Positions 16,455 through 24,909 of a stretch of DNA of 64,000 nt are shown here, piece by piece. The DNA lies in NCBI RefSeq assembly GCF_018380615.1, contig NZ_JAGYVZ010000016.1, positions 62,001 through 126,000 of the forward strand, read 5' to 3'. The position numbers and the translations under genes are program-made. This DNA comes from Flavobacterium psychroterrae (GTDB lineage Bacteria > Bacteroidota > Bacteroidia > Flavobacteriales > Flavobacteriaceae). The stretch's first letter is position 1, and every line of letters starts with the position of its first letter. The notes below the pieces were generated by a model. It had not been told where the DNA came from and made no database searches. It saw only the letters and a program-made list of their open reading frames with translations.

Positions 16455-17207
16455 TTAGATAGCAGTTACAATAGCTATAAAGTCATCAGCTTTTAAAGCA
16501 GCTCCTCCAATTAAACCACCGTCTACGTCTGGTTTAGAGAAAATTTCTTTAGCGTTATCAGGTTTAACAGAACCACCGTATAAAATAGAAACTTCGTCAG
16601 CGATATCAGCTCCAAAAGCTTTACGTACGGTTTCTCTAATAAATTCGTGCATATCCTGTGCTTGTTCCGGTGAAGCGGTTTCTCCGGTTCCAATAGCCCA
16701 AACAGGCTCATAAGCTAAAACAACATTTGCCCATGATTCTTTTGTGATATGGAATAATCCGTCACGTAATTGATTTTCAACAATATTAAAATGATTGTCT
16801 GATTGACGATCTTTTAATTCTTCTCCAAAACAGAAAATAACTGTCAACTCATGTTTCAAAGCAGTATCTACTTTACTAGCGATTAAAGCATCAGTTTCGT
16901 GAAAAATAGCACGACGCTCAGAGTGACCAAGAATTACGGTTTTTACACCAATACTAGTTAACATATCAGCAGAAATTTCTCCTGTAAAAGCTCCGCCTTC
17001 AGCTTGGTGAACGTTTTGGGCAGCAACTCCAATTGTAGTATTTTTAACTTTAGCGACAGCTGCCTGTAAGTTTACAAATGTTGGAGCAACAATTACCTGA
17101 GCAGTAGTTTGAGCTGGTATTTTAGCAATTAATTCGTTTAATAATTCTTCAGTTTGTCCTGCGTTTTTATGCATTTTCCAGTTTCCTGCAACAATCTTTT
17201 TTCTCAT
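16455..17207 (-). CDS. tpiA: Triosephosphate isomerase
   Basis: TpiA interconverts dihydroxyacetone phosphate and glyceraldehyde 3-phosphate in glycolysis. The 250-residue length is standard. Catalytic residues are visible: Asn9 and Lys11 in AGNWKMHKN, His95 in VILGHSERR and Glu167 in VLAYEPVWAIGTG. The phosphate-binding loop YGGSVKPDN and the C-terminal GGLIGGAAL are also present. The stop codon sits directly against the octamer array. In many Bacteroidota, tpiA is clustered with folP, DUF1599, DoxX and prmA genes, as here. Confidence 0.98.
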   Translation of the reverse strand: MRKKIVAGNWKMHKNAGQTEELLNELIAKIPAQTTAQVIVAPTFVNLQAAVAKVKNTTIGVAAQNVHQAEGGAFTGEISADMLTSIGVKTVILGHSERRAIFHETDALIASKVDTALKHELTVIFCFGEELKDRQSDNHFNIVENQLRDGLFHITKESWANVVLAYEPVWAIGTGETASPEQAQDMHEFIRETVRKAFGADIADEVSILYGGSVKPDNAKEIFSKPDVDGGLIGGAALKADDFIAIVTAI

Positions 17208-17312
17208 TTTGGTAGTTTTTATTTTATTCTTTTGTGTTTTTATTCTTGTATTCTGATAACATTGACATTGACATTCACATTGAATTTTGAAATTGTCATT
17301 GCTATTTAATTT

Positions 17313-17807
17313 TTATTTCAATCCTTTCAAAGTCTCATTGATTTTGTCAAAATCTGTTTCAATGGCACGATACAATACGATTTTTCCGGTTTTGTCAACG
17401 ATAATATATCTCGGAATCCAATCTAAATCAATTGCTTTTCCAAAAACACCTTTCATACCGTCGTTCATCATAAAATGATCGCCCTTTAATTCATGTTTTT
17501 CAATTCCCGCTTTCCATTTATCAGCCGTTTTATCAGCCGAAAGGAAAAGATAAGAAACACCAGGATTGTTTGTTTGTAATTCTTTTAATTTTGGCATTGC
17601 TTTTACACAATCTCCGCACCATGAAGCCCAAACCTCGATTACCAAAGTTTTACCTTTGTATTTTTTTAAAATGTTTTTGAAAGAAGTCTGACCTCCATCG
17701 ATAGTTAATAATTTTTCAGATAATGCTTCTTTTGAAAAACTTGTTTTCTGAGCCTGAGAACAAGAGAAAGTAATAAATGCAATTGCAATTAGAGCTATTT
17801 GTTTCAT
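17313..17807 (-). CDS. Thioredoxin-fold lipoprotein (TlpA/ResA-like)
   Basis: A 164-residue envelope thioredoxin. The N-terminus MKQIALIAIAFITFSC fits a lipoprotein signal with Cys16. The thioredoxin active site is ASWCGDC with Cys64 and Cys67, followed by a typical strand VSYLFLSADKT and the cis-Pro loop DWIPRYIIVD. Such proteins reduce or isomerise periplasmic disulfides or help cytochrome maturation. It lies 105 nt downstream of no co-directional gene except a distant lipoprotein, so it is probably its own unit upstream of tpiA. The precise partner is unknown. Confidence 0.88.
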   Translation of the reverse strand: MKQIALIAIAFITFSCSQAQKTSFSKEALSEKLLTIDGGQTSFKNILKKYKGKTLVIEVWASWCGDCVKAMPKLKELQTNNPGVSYLFLSADKTADKWKAGIEKHELKGDHFMMNDGMKGVFGKAIDLDWIPRYIIVDKTGKIVLYRAIETDFDKINETLKGLK

Positions 17808-18183
17808 ATTAAAATAATATTTTTAATTGTTATGTCCGACATTCTTTATTGGCACTTGTAATAATTCAAAAAATAATGCGTCAGAACAAAGTTAAACAAA
17901 CAAATCGAATGAGAAATGGAGATTAACAAAAATTGAGGAGACCTTTATTTTATAACAAAAGATAAAATTTCGGTTAAAAAACAGTGAATGAAATCGTAAT
18001 AGTAGGTTGTTGAAATATGAAATTTGACTTCGTTTTCTGATTTAAGGGAAAAAATCGAATAGAAAAAAGTTTATTTTATTTTAAAAGCTTCCTGTTTTAG
18101 ATTTTAAAACGTCTAAGAAAAGCTTTTTTTAAATAGAAAATAATTGTTTTTAGAGAAGTAAATTGATAAAAAATATGTTGTAA
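17808..18183. other. 376-nt gene-free spacer
   Basis: No ORF, RNA gene or clear repeat was found. A weak inverted repeat of AAAAGCTT-type sequence lies at about 18083-18130 and could be the terminator of the lipoprotein gene at 18184-18630. Confidence 0.4.
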
Positions 18184-18630
18184 TTATTCCATTGCAACAA
18201 AGACTTTATAAACTCCGGAAGTTTTGTCTAAATTAGATTCTTTGTTTGTAATTTCAATATTTTGATATTCATAATCTGAGTTCTCTTCTTTTGTTAAGAT
18301 AGCATCAAGATGAAGTTCAAAAATACTTTCGTCATCAACGTTGATAGAATAGTTCACAGTTTCGCTTTCCCTTCCCACGTTCTCAAGAACTATAAGATCT
18401 AAATTATTTTGGGAAACAAAGCTATGTTTTACTATTTCACCGGAATCTAAATTTTTGACATTTATTTTTTTAGAATCCAAAATTTTGTTTGTAAATAAAT
18501 TTTCGCCATTATCTTTATTGATAAGCTGAAAAGCAAATGTTTCCGGGGCTGTAAGATTGTCAATAGCATCAGCTTTACTATTACAGCTAACAAATAAAAA
18601 TATAAAGACCAGTTGTGACAATTGTTTCAT
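18184..18630 (-). CDS. Small lipoprotein of unknown function
   Basis: A 148-residue protein starting MKQLSQLVFIFLFVSC, a lipoprotein signal with Cys16. The rest is acidic and beta-rich (FELHLDAILTKEENSDYEYQ). No family is recognised. It has no close co-directional neighbour and is likely anchored to the inner or outer membrane facing the periplasm. Confidence 0.6.
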   Translation of the reverse strand: MKQLSQLVFIFLFVSCNSKADAIDNLTAPETFAFQLINKDNGENLFTNKILDSKKINVKNLDSGEIVKHSFVSQNNLDLIVLENVGRESETVNYSINVDDESIFELHLDAILTKEENSDYEYQNIEITNKESNLDKTSGVYKVFVAME

Positions 18631-18790
18631 GATTTATTGATTTAAATTAAGCACACCTTAGAGTAACAAAAGGTAAGATTTATAAATTATAATATTAATC
18701 CAAGTATATTATTTTAACGTATTTTTTAGTTTAAATTATGATTATCAATATAGATTTTCTGTTTATTTGGTAACGTTTTTAGCCTTAAAA

Positions 18791-18831
18791 AAAAACACCA
18801 ATTCAACTTTAAGGGAAGAATTGGTGTTTTT
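18791..18831 (-). terminator. Terminator of the DoxX-type gene
   Basis: AAAAACACCAATTC (18791-18804) and GAATTGGTGTTTTT (18818-18831) form a 14-bp perfect stem with a 13-nt loop. On the minus strand it lies 21 nt after the stop of the 18853-19953 gene. Confidence 0.8.
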
Positions 18832-18852
18832 GATTTTATTTATTGTGAAGAT

Positions 18853-19953
18853 TTATAGCTTCAAATCATCTGTATCGTTATAATGTACTTTTTGAATCAC
18901 AGTTCCGTTTTGTAAAACTACAATACTAGGATTGGCTCTTTCGACAGTTTTTAATGCTGTAGCATCACAGAAATAAAAGTCAAAATCCAAACCATATTGT
19001 TTTTTAGCTTTTGTAATATCATCAGCTCCGGAAGCCGTCATTGCAATTACTTTATATCCTTTTGCTTTAGCATTTTTACTTAAACCTTCCAGTTTTTTCA
19101 TTCCGTCAGGATTAGATAATGCAAGATCATAAGTTACAAAAACTAATAATTTAGGTTCTTTCAATAATTCTTCTTTATAATCAGAATCATCTTTTACCAT
19201 TGTAAAATCGTGAATTGGCGGCACATAACCTTCTGTAATCACTTTATCTTTTCTGTCAACAAAAGTTGCGCCTTCAGGAATATTTGCCAGATCTTTTTCA
19301 GCAAATTCTTTGTCAACACCTTTTACTTTATAGATAAAAATCATTTCTACGACAGATTTTGGCGCACCTTCAGGAATTTCCATTCCTTTTTCAATATTAG
19401 TTCCTACTTTATAAGGGCGGAAATCTTTTAAAGGATTGTGATTTAAAACCCAAACCGCCATAATAATACACAGCACAAGACTTGCGAAAGTAATGATATT
19501 GGTTACAGCATTTGAAAATAAAGGTTTTACTAAATTTTTATTGATGAATAAAATCACAATAAAGAAAAGTAGAACAATATCTTTTGTGAATGATTCCCAA
19601 GGAGTTAAATGCAGCGCATCTCCAAAACACCCGCAATCTTTTACTACGTCAAAATAAGCAGAGTAGAAGGTAAGGAACGTAAAGAAAACAATTAATAATA
19701 ATAATGCCCAAATTGTCAGTTTTGATTTGTAGCCTACTAATAACATAACACCCAAAACAACTTCAAGAATTACTAAAAAGATGGCTAATCCTAAAGCTAA
19801 TGGCTCTAAAAATGGCATATTAAAAACTGGTTCGCTAAAATATTCGGCTAATTTATAAGAGAATCCAAGCGGATCGTTTAATTTAATTAATCCCGAAATA
19901 ATAAATAATACGCCGACAAATAGTCTTGAGAATTGAGTAATGATGTTTTTCAT
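18853..19953 (-). CDS. DoxX/MauE-type membrane protein with C-terminal thioredoxin-like domain (BT_3928-like)
   Basis: A 366-residue protein. Residues 1-140 form a four-helix membrane domain of the DoxX/MauE class with a DCGCFGD motif after the third helix, a redox-like Cys pair. A fifth helix lies near 150-170. Residues about 235-366 resemble a thioredoxin-like domain without an obvious CxxC (LLVFVTYDLALSNPDGMKKLEGL, YKVIAMTASG). The arrangement matches the conserved Bacteroidota family near tpiA and folP, often called BT_3928. Function is unproven; a role in envelope redox chemistry is an inference from the DoxX and thioredoxin parts. Confidence 0.8.
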   Translation of the reverse strand: MKNIITQFSRLFVGVLFIISGLIKLNDPLGFSYKLAEYFSEPVFNMPFLEPLALGLAIFLVILEVVLGVMLLVGYKSKLTIWALLLLIVFFTFLTFYSAYFDVVKDCGCFGDALHLTPWESFTKDIVLLFFIVILFINKNLVKPLFSNAVTNIITFASLVLCIIMAVWVLNHNPLKDFRPYKVGTNIEKGMEIPEGAPKSVVEMIFIYKVKGVDKEFAEKDLANIPEGATFVDRKDKVITEGYVPPIHDFTMVKDDSDYKEELLKEPKLLVFVTYDLALSNPDGMKKLEGLSKNAKAKGYKVIAMTASGADDITKAKKQYGLDFDFYFCDATALKTVERANPSIVVLQNGTVIQKVHYNDTDDLKL

Positions 19954-20053
19954 GGGAATTTGAATAAGATTTTGAAATAGTTCGAATATTAAAGGTTTTT
20001 TTAAAGTAATACCTGTTTTAATTATTCAGTATTTTTATTAAATAGAGTTAAGA

Positions 20054-20827
20054 TTAAAAATTTTCATTAAAATAATTTTTACGCGGAATTTTGTCACTGG
20101 ATCCGGATGTTTTTGTAGAAGAACTAAATGTTAATATTATAGCAAAAACAATAAATATAAATGTCCAGTATTTCATTTTTATCAAAAATAAACTATCATT
20201 AGTTTTAAAGCTTAGTTCTTCATCTTTTTCCAGATTAATAATGGTCTTTGAAACTTTATCAGTTGTTATTTTTCCAAAAATAAAGCAAAAAAATGCTGTA
20301 ATATAAAAAGGAGCGGCAACAGTATATTTTGAAGATGTAAAAAGAAATGTAAAACCTATAAAAGTAACTAAAAAAACTACAAATATTAAATATCCTTTTC
20401 CAGACCATAGTATTATAAAATAACGTTTATACTTACTCTTTTCAATAAGTTGAATAAAAACAAATATTAAACTGGAAAAGAATAAAATGAACGCAACATT
20501 TTGAATAATTAGATATAAGTCATCATCAACCTGATTTATAGCTTTGGTTAACAGTAAAGTAGCGAAAAAGATAAAAGGTATTGCCCAATATTGCATTTTT
20601 ATAAAAAGCAAACTATGACTTTTTTTGAAATTGACCTCTTTTCCTGTTTCTCTTCCTAAATTTGTACTATTCCATTTTCTTCCAAAAATATAACAAAAAA
20701 GCCCTGTAATATATAAAGGAGCTGCAATAGAAATCATTCCGTATTCTGGAATTATATATGAAAAACAGACTATTGCCATTATATAAACAAGAACTATTAA
20801 GTATCCTTTATTAATTCCTGATTTCAT
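20054..20827 (-). CDS. Membrane protein with an internal duplication, unknown function
   Basis: A 257-residue membrane protein not recognised. It consists of two homologous halves, residues about 7-91 and 144-235. Both begin KGYLI, continue with a helix, then IAAPLYITGLFCYIFGR in the first and VAAPFYITAFFCFIFGK in the second, then a polar loop and SLLFIKMQYW or SLFLIKMKYW followed by another helix. Two further hydrophobic segments lie between the halves. This is a clear intragenic duplication. No catalytic motif is visible. It might be specific to a narrow taxonomic group. Confidence 0.65.
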   Translation of the reverse strand: MKSGINKGYLIVLVYIMAIVCFSYIIPEYGMISIAAPLYITGLFCYIFGRKWNSTNLGRETGKEVNFKKSHSLLFIKMQYWAIPFIFFATLLLTKAINQVDDDLYLIIQNVAFILFFSSLIFVFIQLIEKSKYKRYFIILWSGKGYLIFVVFLVTFIGFTFLFTSSKYTVAAPFYITAFFCFIFGKITTDKVSKTIINLEKDEELSFKTNDSLFLIKMKYWTFIFIVFAIILTFSSSTKTSGSSDKIPRKNYFNENF

Positions 20828-20930
20828 AATGAATTTTTGGTATTGAACTATGTTTTAAATTTTACTTATTTGTTATTTATAATAAAAGACAAAAACAACT
20901 GATAAGTTTAATAGATATTTATGAGATAAA

Positions 20931-21470
20931 TTACTTGATTGGATTTAAAATCAAAGCAAAAACAGAATAATTAATCATATCCTGATAATTAGCATCAATA
21001 CCTTCAGAAACTAAAGTTTTTCCTTTATTGTCTTCGATTTGTTTTACGCGAAGTAATTTTTGCAGAATCAAATCAGTTAATGAACTCACACGCATATCAC
21101 GCCAAGCCTCGCCATAATCATGATTTTTGGCTTCCATTAATTCTTTAGTCAGTTTAATTTTAGCGTCGTATAATTCGGTTGCTTTTTCAATGTCAAGATC
21201 AGGTTGGTCAACAACGCCTAATTCTAACTGAATCAAAGCCATAATTGAATAGTTGATAATTGCAATGAATTCTCCTTTTTCATCTTCGTCTACTTTACGA
21301 ACTTCGTTTTCCTGCAGACTTCTGATTCTTTGTGCTTTTATAAAAATTTGATCGGTTAATGAAGGCAATCTTAAAATTCGCCAGGCACTGCCATAATCAC
21401 TCATTTTATTGATAAATAAAGTTCGGCAAACCGTAATTACATTATCATATTCAAGGGAAGTATTCTTCAT
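20931..21470 (-). CDS. DUF1599 domain protein
   Basis: A 179-residue cytoplasmic protein of the DUF1599 family, which consists of two related repeats. Here they are CRTLFINKMSDYGSAWRILR...SLTDQIFIKAQRI and LTKELMEAKNHDYGEAWRDMR...SLTDLILQKLLRV, each followed by an INYSxxALI helix. The (D)YGxAWR motif recurs in both. Relatives of this domain occur with nucleotide-processing functions, but the role here is unknown. The gene is divergent from folP, a neighbourhood conserved in Bacteroidota. Confidence 0.85.
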   Translation of the reverse strand: MKNTSLEYDNVITVCRTLFINKMSDYGSAWRILRLPSLTDQIFIKAQRIRSLQENEVRKVDEDEKGEFIAIINYSIMALIQLELGVVDQPDLDIEKATELYDAKIKLTKELMEAKNHDYGEAWRDMRVSSLTDLILQKLLRVKQIEDNKGKTLVSEGIDANYQDMINYSVFALILNPIK

Positions 21471-21519
21471 TTATTGCTGTATATTTGCTAAAATTTCTTC
21501 AAAAATAGGTATAATATTA

Positions 21520-21716
21520 AAGAGTTTCAAGTTTCAGGTTTTCTTTGTTTCAAGTTTTTTCTAAACAAAGTGTTAATGACGACAAATTGAAACGAGATAA
21601 TAATATAAAAGTTTCAGGTTTCAAGTTTTAGGTCGAAGTAGATTGCGCAAGCTGAGTAACTTGAAACATCAAACAAAAAAACTTGAAACAAATTTTGTTA
21701 AACTTGAAACAAAAAA
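21520..21716. repeat. Cluster of GTTTCAAG / CTTGAAAC short repeats upstream of folP
   Basis: At least five copies of GTTTCA(A/G)GTTT or its reverse complement AACTTGAAAC lie between the DUF1599 gene and folP, at about 21526-21556, 21610-21630, 21657-21667, 21680-21690 and 21702-21712. Opposed copies could form hairpins in the folP leader. Confidence 0.6.
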
Positions 21717-21724
21717 TAAACAAA

Positions 21725-22546
21725 ATGCAAATTAACTGCAAAGGGCAACTTATTGATTTGTCGATTCCCAAAGTAATGGGAATTTTGAATGTAACGCCAA
21801 ATTCATTTTTTGACGGCGGAAAGTATAAAAACGAAGAACAGATTATCTCTCAAGTAGAGAAAATGTTATCTGAAGGTGCAACATTTATTGACATTGGAGC
21901 GTATTCAAGTAAACCAAGTGCCGAATTTGTTTCTGAAAAAGAAGAGATCGAGCGAATTGTTCCGGCAATTGAACTGATCTTAAAGCATTTTCCGCAAACA
22001 TTATTATCAATTGATACATTTAGAGCTGAGGTTGCAAAACCAAGTATAGAAAGTGGCGCAGCGATTATAAATGATATTGCTGCGGGAGAATTAGACGATA
22101 AAATGTTTAAAGTTATTGCCAAATATAATGTTCCGTATATCATGATGCACATGCGAGGTAATCCGCAAACCATGCAAAGTCTGACACAATACAATGATAT
22201 TATAAAAGAAATGCTTTTCTATTTTTCTGAAAAAGTAAAAAAGGCAAGAAGTCTCGGAATCAATGATTTGATCTTAGATCCCGGTTTCGGATTTGCCAAA
22301 ACAACCGATCAGAATTATGAAGTTTTACAAAAAATGGAACTTTTTAATTTGTTAGAATTGCCAGTTTTGGCTGGAGTTTCCAGAAAATCCATGATTTATA
22401 AAACACTCAATAATACAGCACAAGAAGCCTTAAACGGAACAACGGTTTTAAATACGATTGCATTGACAAAAGGAGCTAAAATTTTACGTGTTCATGATGT
22501 AAAAGAAGCGATGGAATGTGTTACTTTGTTTAGTAAGTTGAATTAA
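21725..22546 (+). CDS. folP: Dihydropteroate synthase
   Basis: FolP joins p-aminobenzoate to dihydropterin pyrophosphate in folate synthesis and is the sulfonamide target. Seen: KVMGILNVTPNSFFDGG (pterin and PABA loop 1), GATFIDIGAYSSKPSA (loop 2), LSIDTFRAEVA, IINDIAAG, PYIMMHMRGNPQTMQ, ILDPGFGFAKT and the C-terminal ILRVHDVKEA with Arg and His at the phosphate site. The frame is open 14 codons upstream, but the ATG at 21725 (MQINCKG) is preferred because the upstream stretch is made of the repeat cluster. This gives 273 residues. The cdaA gene that often follows folP in Bacteroidota is not seen here. Confidence 0.96.
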   Translation: MQINCKGQLIDLSIPKVMGILNVTPNSFFDGGKYKNEEQIISQVEKMLSEGATFIDIGAYSSKPSAEFVSEKEEIERIVPAIELILKHFPQTLLSIDTFRAEVAKPSIESGAAIINDIAAGELDDKMFKVIAKYNVPYIMMHMRGNPQTMQSLTQYNDIIKEMLFYFSEKVKKARSLGINDLILDPGFGFAKTTDQNYEVLQKMELFNLLELPVLAGVSRKSMIYKTLNNTAQEALNGTTVLNTIALTKGAKILRVHDVKEAMECVTLFSKLN

Positions 22547-22566
22547 TATTTATTGATGATACGTTT

Positions 22567-23013
22567 ATGGAAAAGCCAAATATTTTGAATACTTTGAACA
22601 TACTTCAAAAAGTTGAAATCGGAGAAAACAGCACTGTTTTATTTTATTTTGGAGATATCCCAAATTGGACAAAAAATCAATTTGTACATGGAATAGGCGA
22701 TCCTGTAGATTTTCATGAAGTATTCGAAATAAATTTCAATTTGAATCATGATGATATACTTAGTTTATATTGGAAAATTCGTAGATACGTTGGTGAAAAA
22801 TTTCTCATAGCTTTTGATAAAAATAAAATGAATATCTGGAACGGAGAGATACATGAATATGAAGAAGAATGGAATTTTTTTGATGATTTAGATGATGAGA
22901 TTTTAATTTTGAATTATTCAAAGTATAACGCCCCAAAAACCGTTCAAGATTGGAAAAATGATTACATGAAATTAGAAAAAAGGTATTATTCATTATTAAA
23001 AGAAAAAATCTAG
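22567..23013 (+). CDS. Hypothetical acidic protein
   Basis: A 148-residue soluble protein rich in D, E, W and Y with no recognised domain. It reads as a compact alpha/beta fold (ENSTVLFYFGDIPNWTKN, LYWKIRRYVGEKFLIAF) and ends in a charged helix. It lies 20 nt downstream of folP on the same strand and may be co-transcribed. The composition resembles small immunity-type proteins, but no toxin gene is adjacent, so this is not claimed. Confidence 0.55.
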   Translation: MEKPNILNTLNILQKVEIGENSTVLFYFGDIPNWTKNQFVHGIGDPVDFHEVFEINFNLNHDDILSLYWKIRRYVGEKFLIAFDKNKMNIWNGEIHEYEEEWNFFDDLDDEILILNYSKYNAPKTVQDWKNDYMKLEKRYYSLLKEKI

Positions 23014-23073
23014 AACTAGATAATTTTCAAAGTTAATTTTAAAGAACAAAAATGGTTTTAATTAAAAACAAAT

Positions 23074-23703
23074 ATGAAATACTTTAGCTTATTATTCATA
23101 ATTCTTCTTTTTTCCTGTGGAAATAAAGAAGCAGTTTTACTTCCAAAATCAAATATTTCGATAGTCAAAGATGTGCAGGATCATTCGCCGATATATATCT
23201 TTTTTAAAATGGAAGGAAAAGATACAATTGCAGAAGTAAACCGAAAAAACAGCATCATTTCAACCAATTGGATTTTTAATATTGACAAGCGTTTGCCTTT
23301 AAAATTGGTAATTCCGGAGATAATGAAACTTCAGGAAAAAAAGCGAGCTGAAAAAGCACACAAAAACGAAATGGCTGAAAATTATTATTCATACGCTGAT
23401 TCTATCGGAAAGAATATGGCTTTTTTACCTTTTACGAAAGTGTATTATGAAATAGGAAAACCAACAAATGGAGACTTGGTAATTTATTTTAGGAGAGGCA
23501 GTGATATTGTTTTAGTAAATAACGAACAAGTTAAAAAAGAAGATGTTTTAATGCACATTGGGCGTATCGCTTTTTTTGTTAAACCAAAAGTATATTTGTT
23601 ATTCGATAAAAATATGAGTTATCAGGAATATATTGAAACTAAAATTCAGTTTCAAAAATTAAATTCCTACAATGACGAAATTCCAAAAGAATTCATCTTG
23701 TAA
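23074..23703 (+). CDS. Putative lipoprotein of unknown function
   Basis: A 209-residue protein beginning MKYFSLLFIILLFSC, a lipoprotein signal with Cys15. The body has beta strands, a charged helix (EIMKLQEKKRAEKAHKNEMAENY in short overlapping parts) and the segment VNNEQVKKEDVLMHIGRIA, which weakly recalls ExbD/TolR periplasmic domains. That similarity is a guess. It lies 60 nt downstream of the 22567-23013 gene on the same strand. Confidence 0.55.
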   Translation: MKYFSLLFIILLFSCGNKEAVLLPKSNISIVKDVQDHSPIYIFFKMEGKDTIAEVNRKNSIISTNWIFNIDKRLPLKLVIPEIMKLQEKKRAEKAHKNEMAENYYSYADSIGKNMAFLPFTKVYYEIGKPTNGDLVIYFRRGSDIVLVNNEQVKKEDVLMHIGRIAFFVKPKVYLLFDKNMSYQEYIETKIQFQKLNSYNDEIPKEFIL

Positions 23704-23736
23704 CAATAAACAATTCAACAAATAAACGATTAAACT

Positions 23737-24210
23737 TTATTGGTGATGATAAGGTTCATTCCTTAAAATCGTAAACCCACGATATAGTTGTTCGATAAAA
23801 AATAATCGGACCATTTGGTGTGAAAACGTCATTAACGAAAGTGAAATTTTCCCTTGAGCTTTGCTATAAACGGTATCAGAGAATCCGTAAGGACCGCCAA
23901 TTACAAAGACTAAAGTCTTAACGCCGGAATTCATTTTCTTTTGCAATTCTTCTGAAAAACCAACGCTGGAAAAGGTTTTTCCGTTTTCATCCAATAAAAT
24001 CAATTGGTCTGTTGGTGTTAATTTCGAGAGAATCAATTCGCCTTCTTTTTCCTTTTGCTGGCTTTCAGACAAATTCTTTACATTTTTGATATCCGGAATA
24101 ATCTCCAGATCAAATTTGATATAAAACGACAAACGTTTGGTATAATCATCGATTAAAGTTTGTAATGATTTATTGTCAGTTTTGCCAATGGCGATAAGTT
24201 TGATGTTCAT
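23737..24210 (-). CDS. rlmH: 23S rRNA (pseudouridine-1915-N3)-methyltransferase
   Basis: RlmH methylates pseudouridine 1915 in helix 69 of 23S rRNA. The 157-residue SPOUT-type protein shows the knot segments LILLDENGKTFSS, VFVIGGPYGFSD (SAM loop) and ISLSLMTFSHQMVRLFFIEQLYRGFTI with the terminal NEPYHH tail needed for catalysis. It runs convergent to the lipoprotein gene at 23074-23703. Confidence 0.97.
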   Translation of the reverse strand: MNIKLIAIGKTDNKSLQTLIDDYTKRLSFYIKFDLEIIPDIKNVKNLSESQQKEKEGELILSKLTPTDQLILLDENGKTFSSVGFSEELQKKMNSGVKTLVFVIGGPYGFSDTVYSKAQGKISLSLMTFSHQMVRLFFIEQLYRGFTILRNEPYHHQ

Positions 24211-24329
24211 CTGATATTTTTTTTGCCACGAATTTGCTTCGCCTGTTCGCTATTGCTCGAGTCACAAATTTTCACAAATTTAAAATTTTAAAATCCGTGG
24301 TAATCTGTTTAATCCGTATAATCTGTGGG
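24211..24329. repeat. Dispersed repeat (CACGAATTT / AATCCGTG family)
   Basis: The spacer contains TTTGCCACGAATTTGC, CACAAATTTTCACAAATTT and AATCCGTGGTAATCTGTTTAATCC-type units in inverted order. The same family appears at 24650-24900 and 56810-56890. Confidence 0.5.
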
Positions 24330-24632
24330 CTATTTTTTGTTCGAAAAAACGGTTTCAAAATGTTCTACAATAGGAAACGGTTCGTAATAATGATGTAAAA
24401 TCTTTTTCCATTCCAGATAAGCTTCTGAGTTTCTGAAACCTTCTGTATGATCTTCAAGCGTATTCCAGTCTACCAATAAAAGATATTTGTTTTCGACTTC
24501 AAGACATTTTTCTAAGCGGTGTCCTAAATAACCATCAATTGATGCAATATATTGACTTGCTTTTGCAAAATCAGCTTCAAATTGAATTGCCAAATCTGAT
24601 TTAACATAAAGAAAAACTGCTTCTAGAATCAT
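24330..24632 (-). CDS. Antibiotic biosynthesis monooxygenase (ABM) family protein
   Basis: A 100-residue protein with the ferredoxin-like ABM fold: MILEAVFLYVKSDLAIQFEADFAKASQYIA, GYLGHRLEKCLEVENKYLLLVDWNTLEDHTEGFRNSEAYLEWK and a C-terminal FPIVEHFETV strand. Members act as small oxygenases on quinone-like or haem-like compounds, or as structural stress proteins. The exact role is unknown. It is flanked by repeat-rich spacers and stands alone. Confidence 0.8.
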   Translation of the reverse strand: MILEAVFLYVKSDLAIQFEADFAKASQYIASIDGYLGHRLEKCLEVENKYLLLVDWNTLEDHTEGFRNSEAYLEWKKILHHYYEPFPIVEHFETVFSNKK

Positions 24633-24649
24633 AGTGATTATATTTTTAT

Positions 24650-24905
24650 CTGCTCGATCTGCTAAATCTGCGAGAAAAAATTAGCTCCCGCATATTTAGC
24701 ATATTTAGCATATTTTTTTTGATATTTCGAAATAAAAAACCTGCGTGAATCTGGTTTAATCTGTTTAAATCCGTGTGCTAAATTTTTTTCACGCAGATTT
24801 TGCAGATTTAAGCAGATTTTATTTTTGATATTTTAGCATAAAAAATCTGTGTAAATCAGCTTTAATCTGTTTTAATCTGCGTGCAATCTCTTCGCAACGA
24901 TTAAA
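24650..24905. repeat. Degenerate dispersed repeats
   Basis: Repeated short words (GCATATTTAGCATATTTAGC, AATCTGTTTAAATCCGTG, CACGCAGATTTTGCAGATTT) alternate on both strands through the whole 277-nt spacer. There is no gene. Confidence 0.55.
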
Positions 24906-24909
24906 CATT

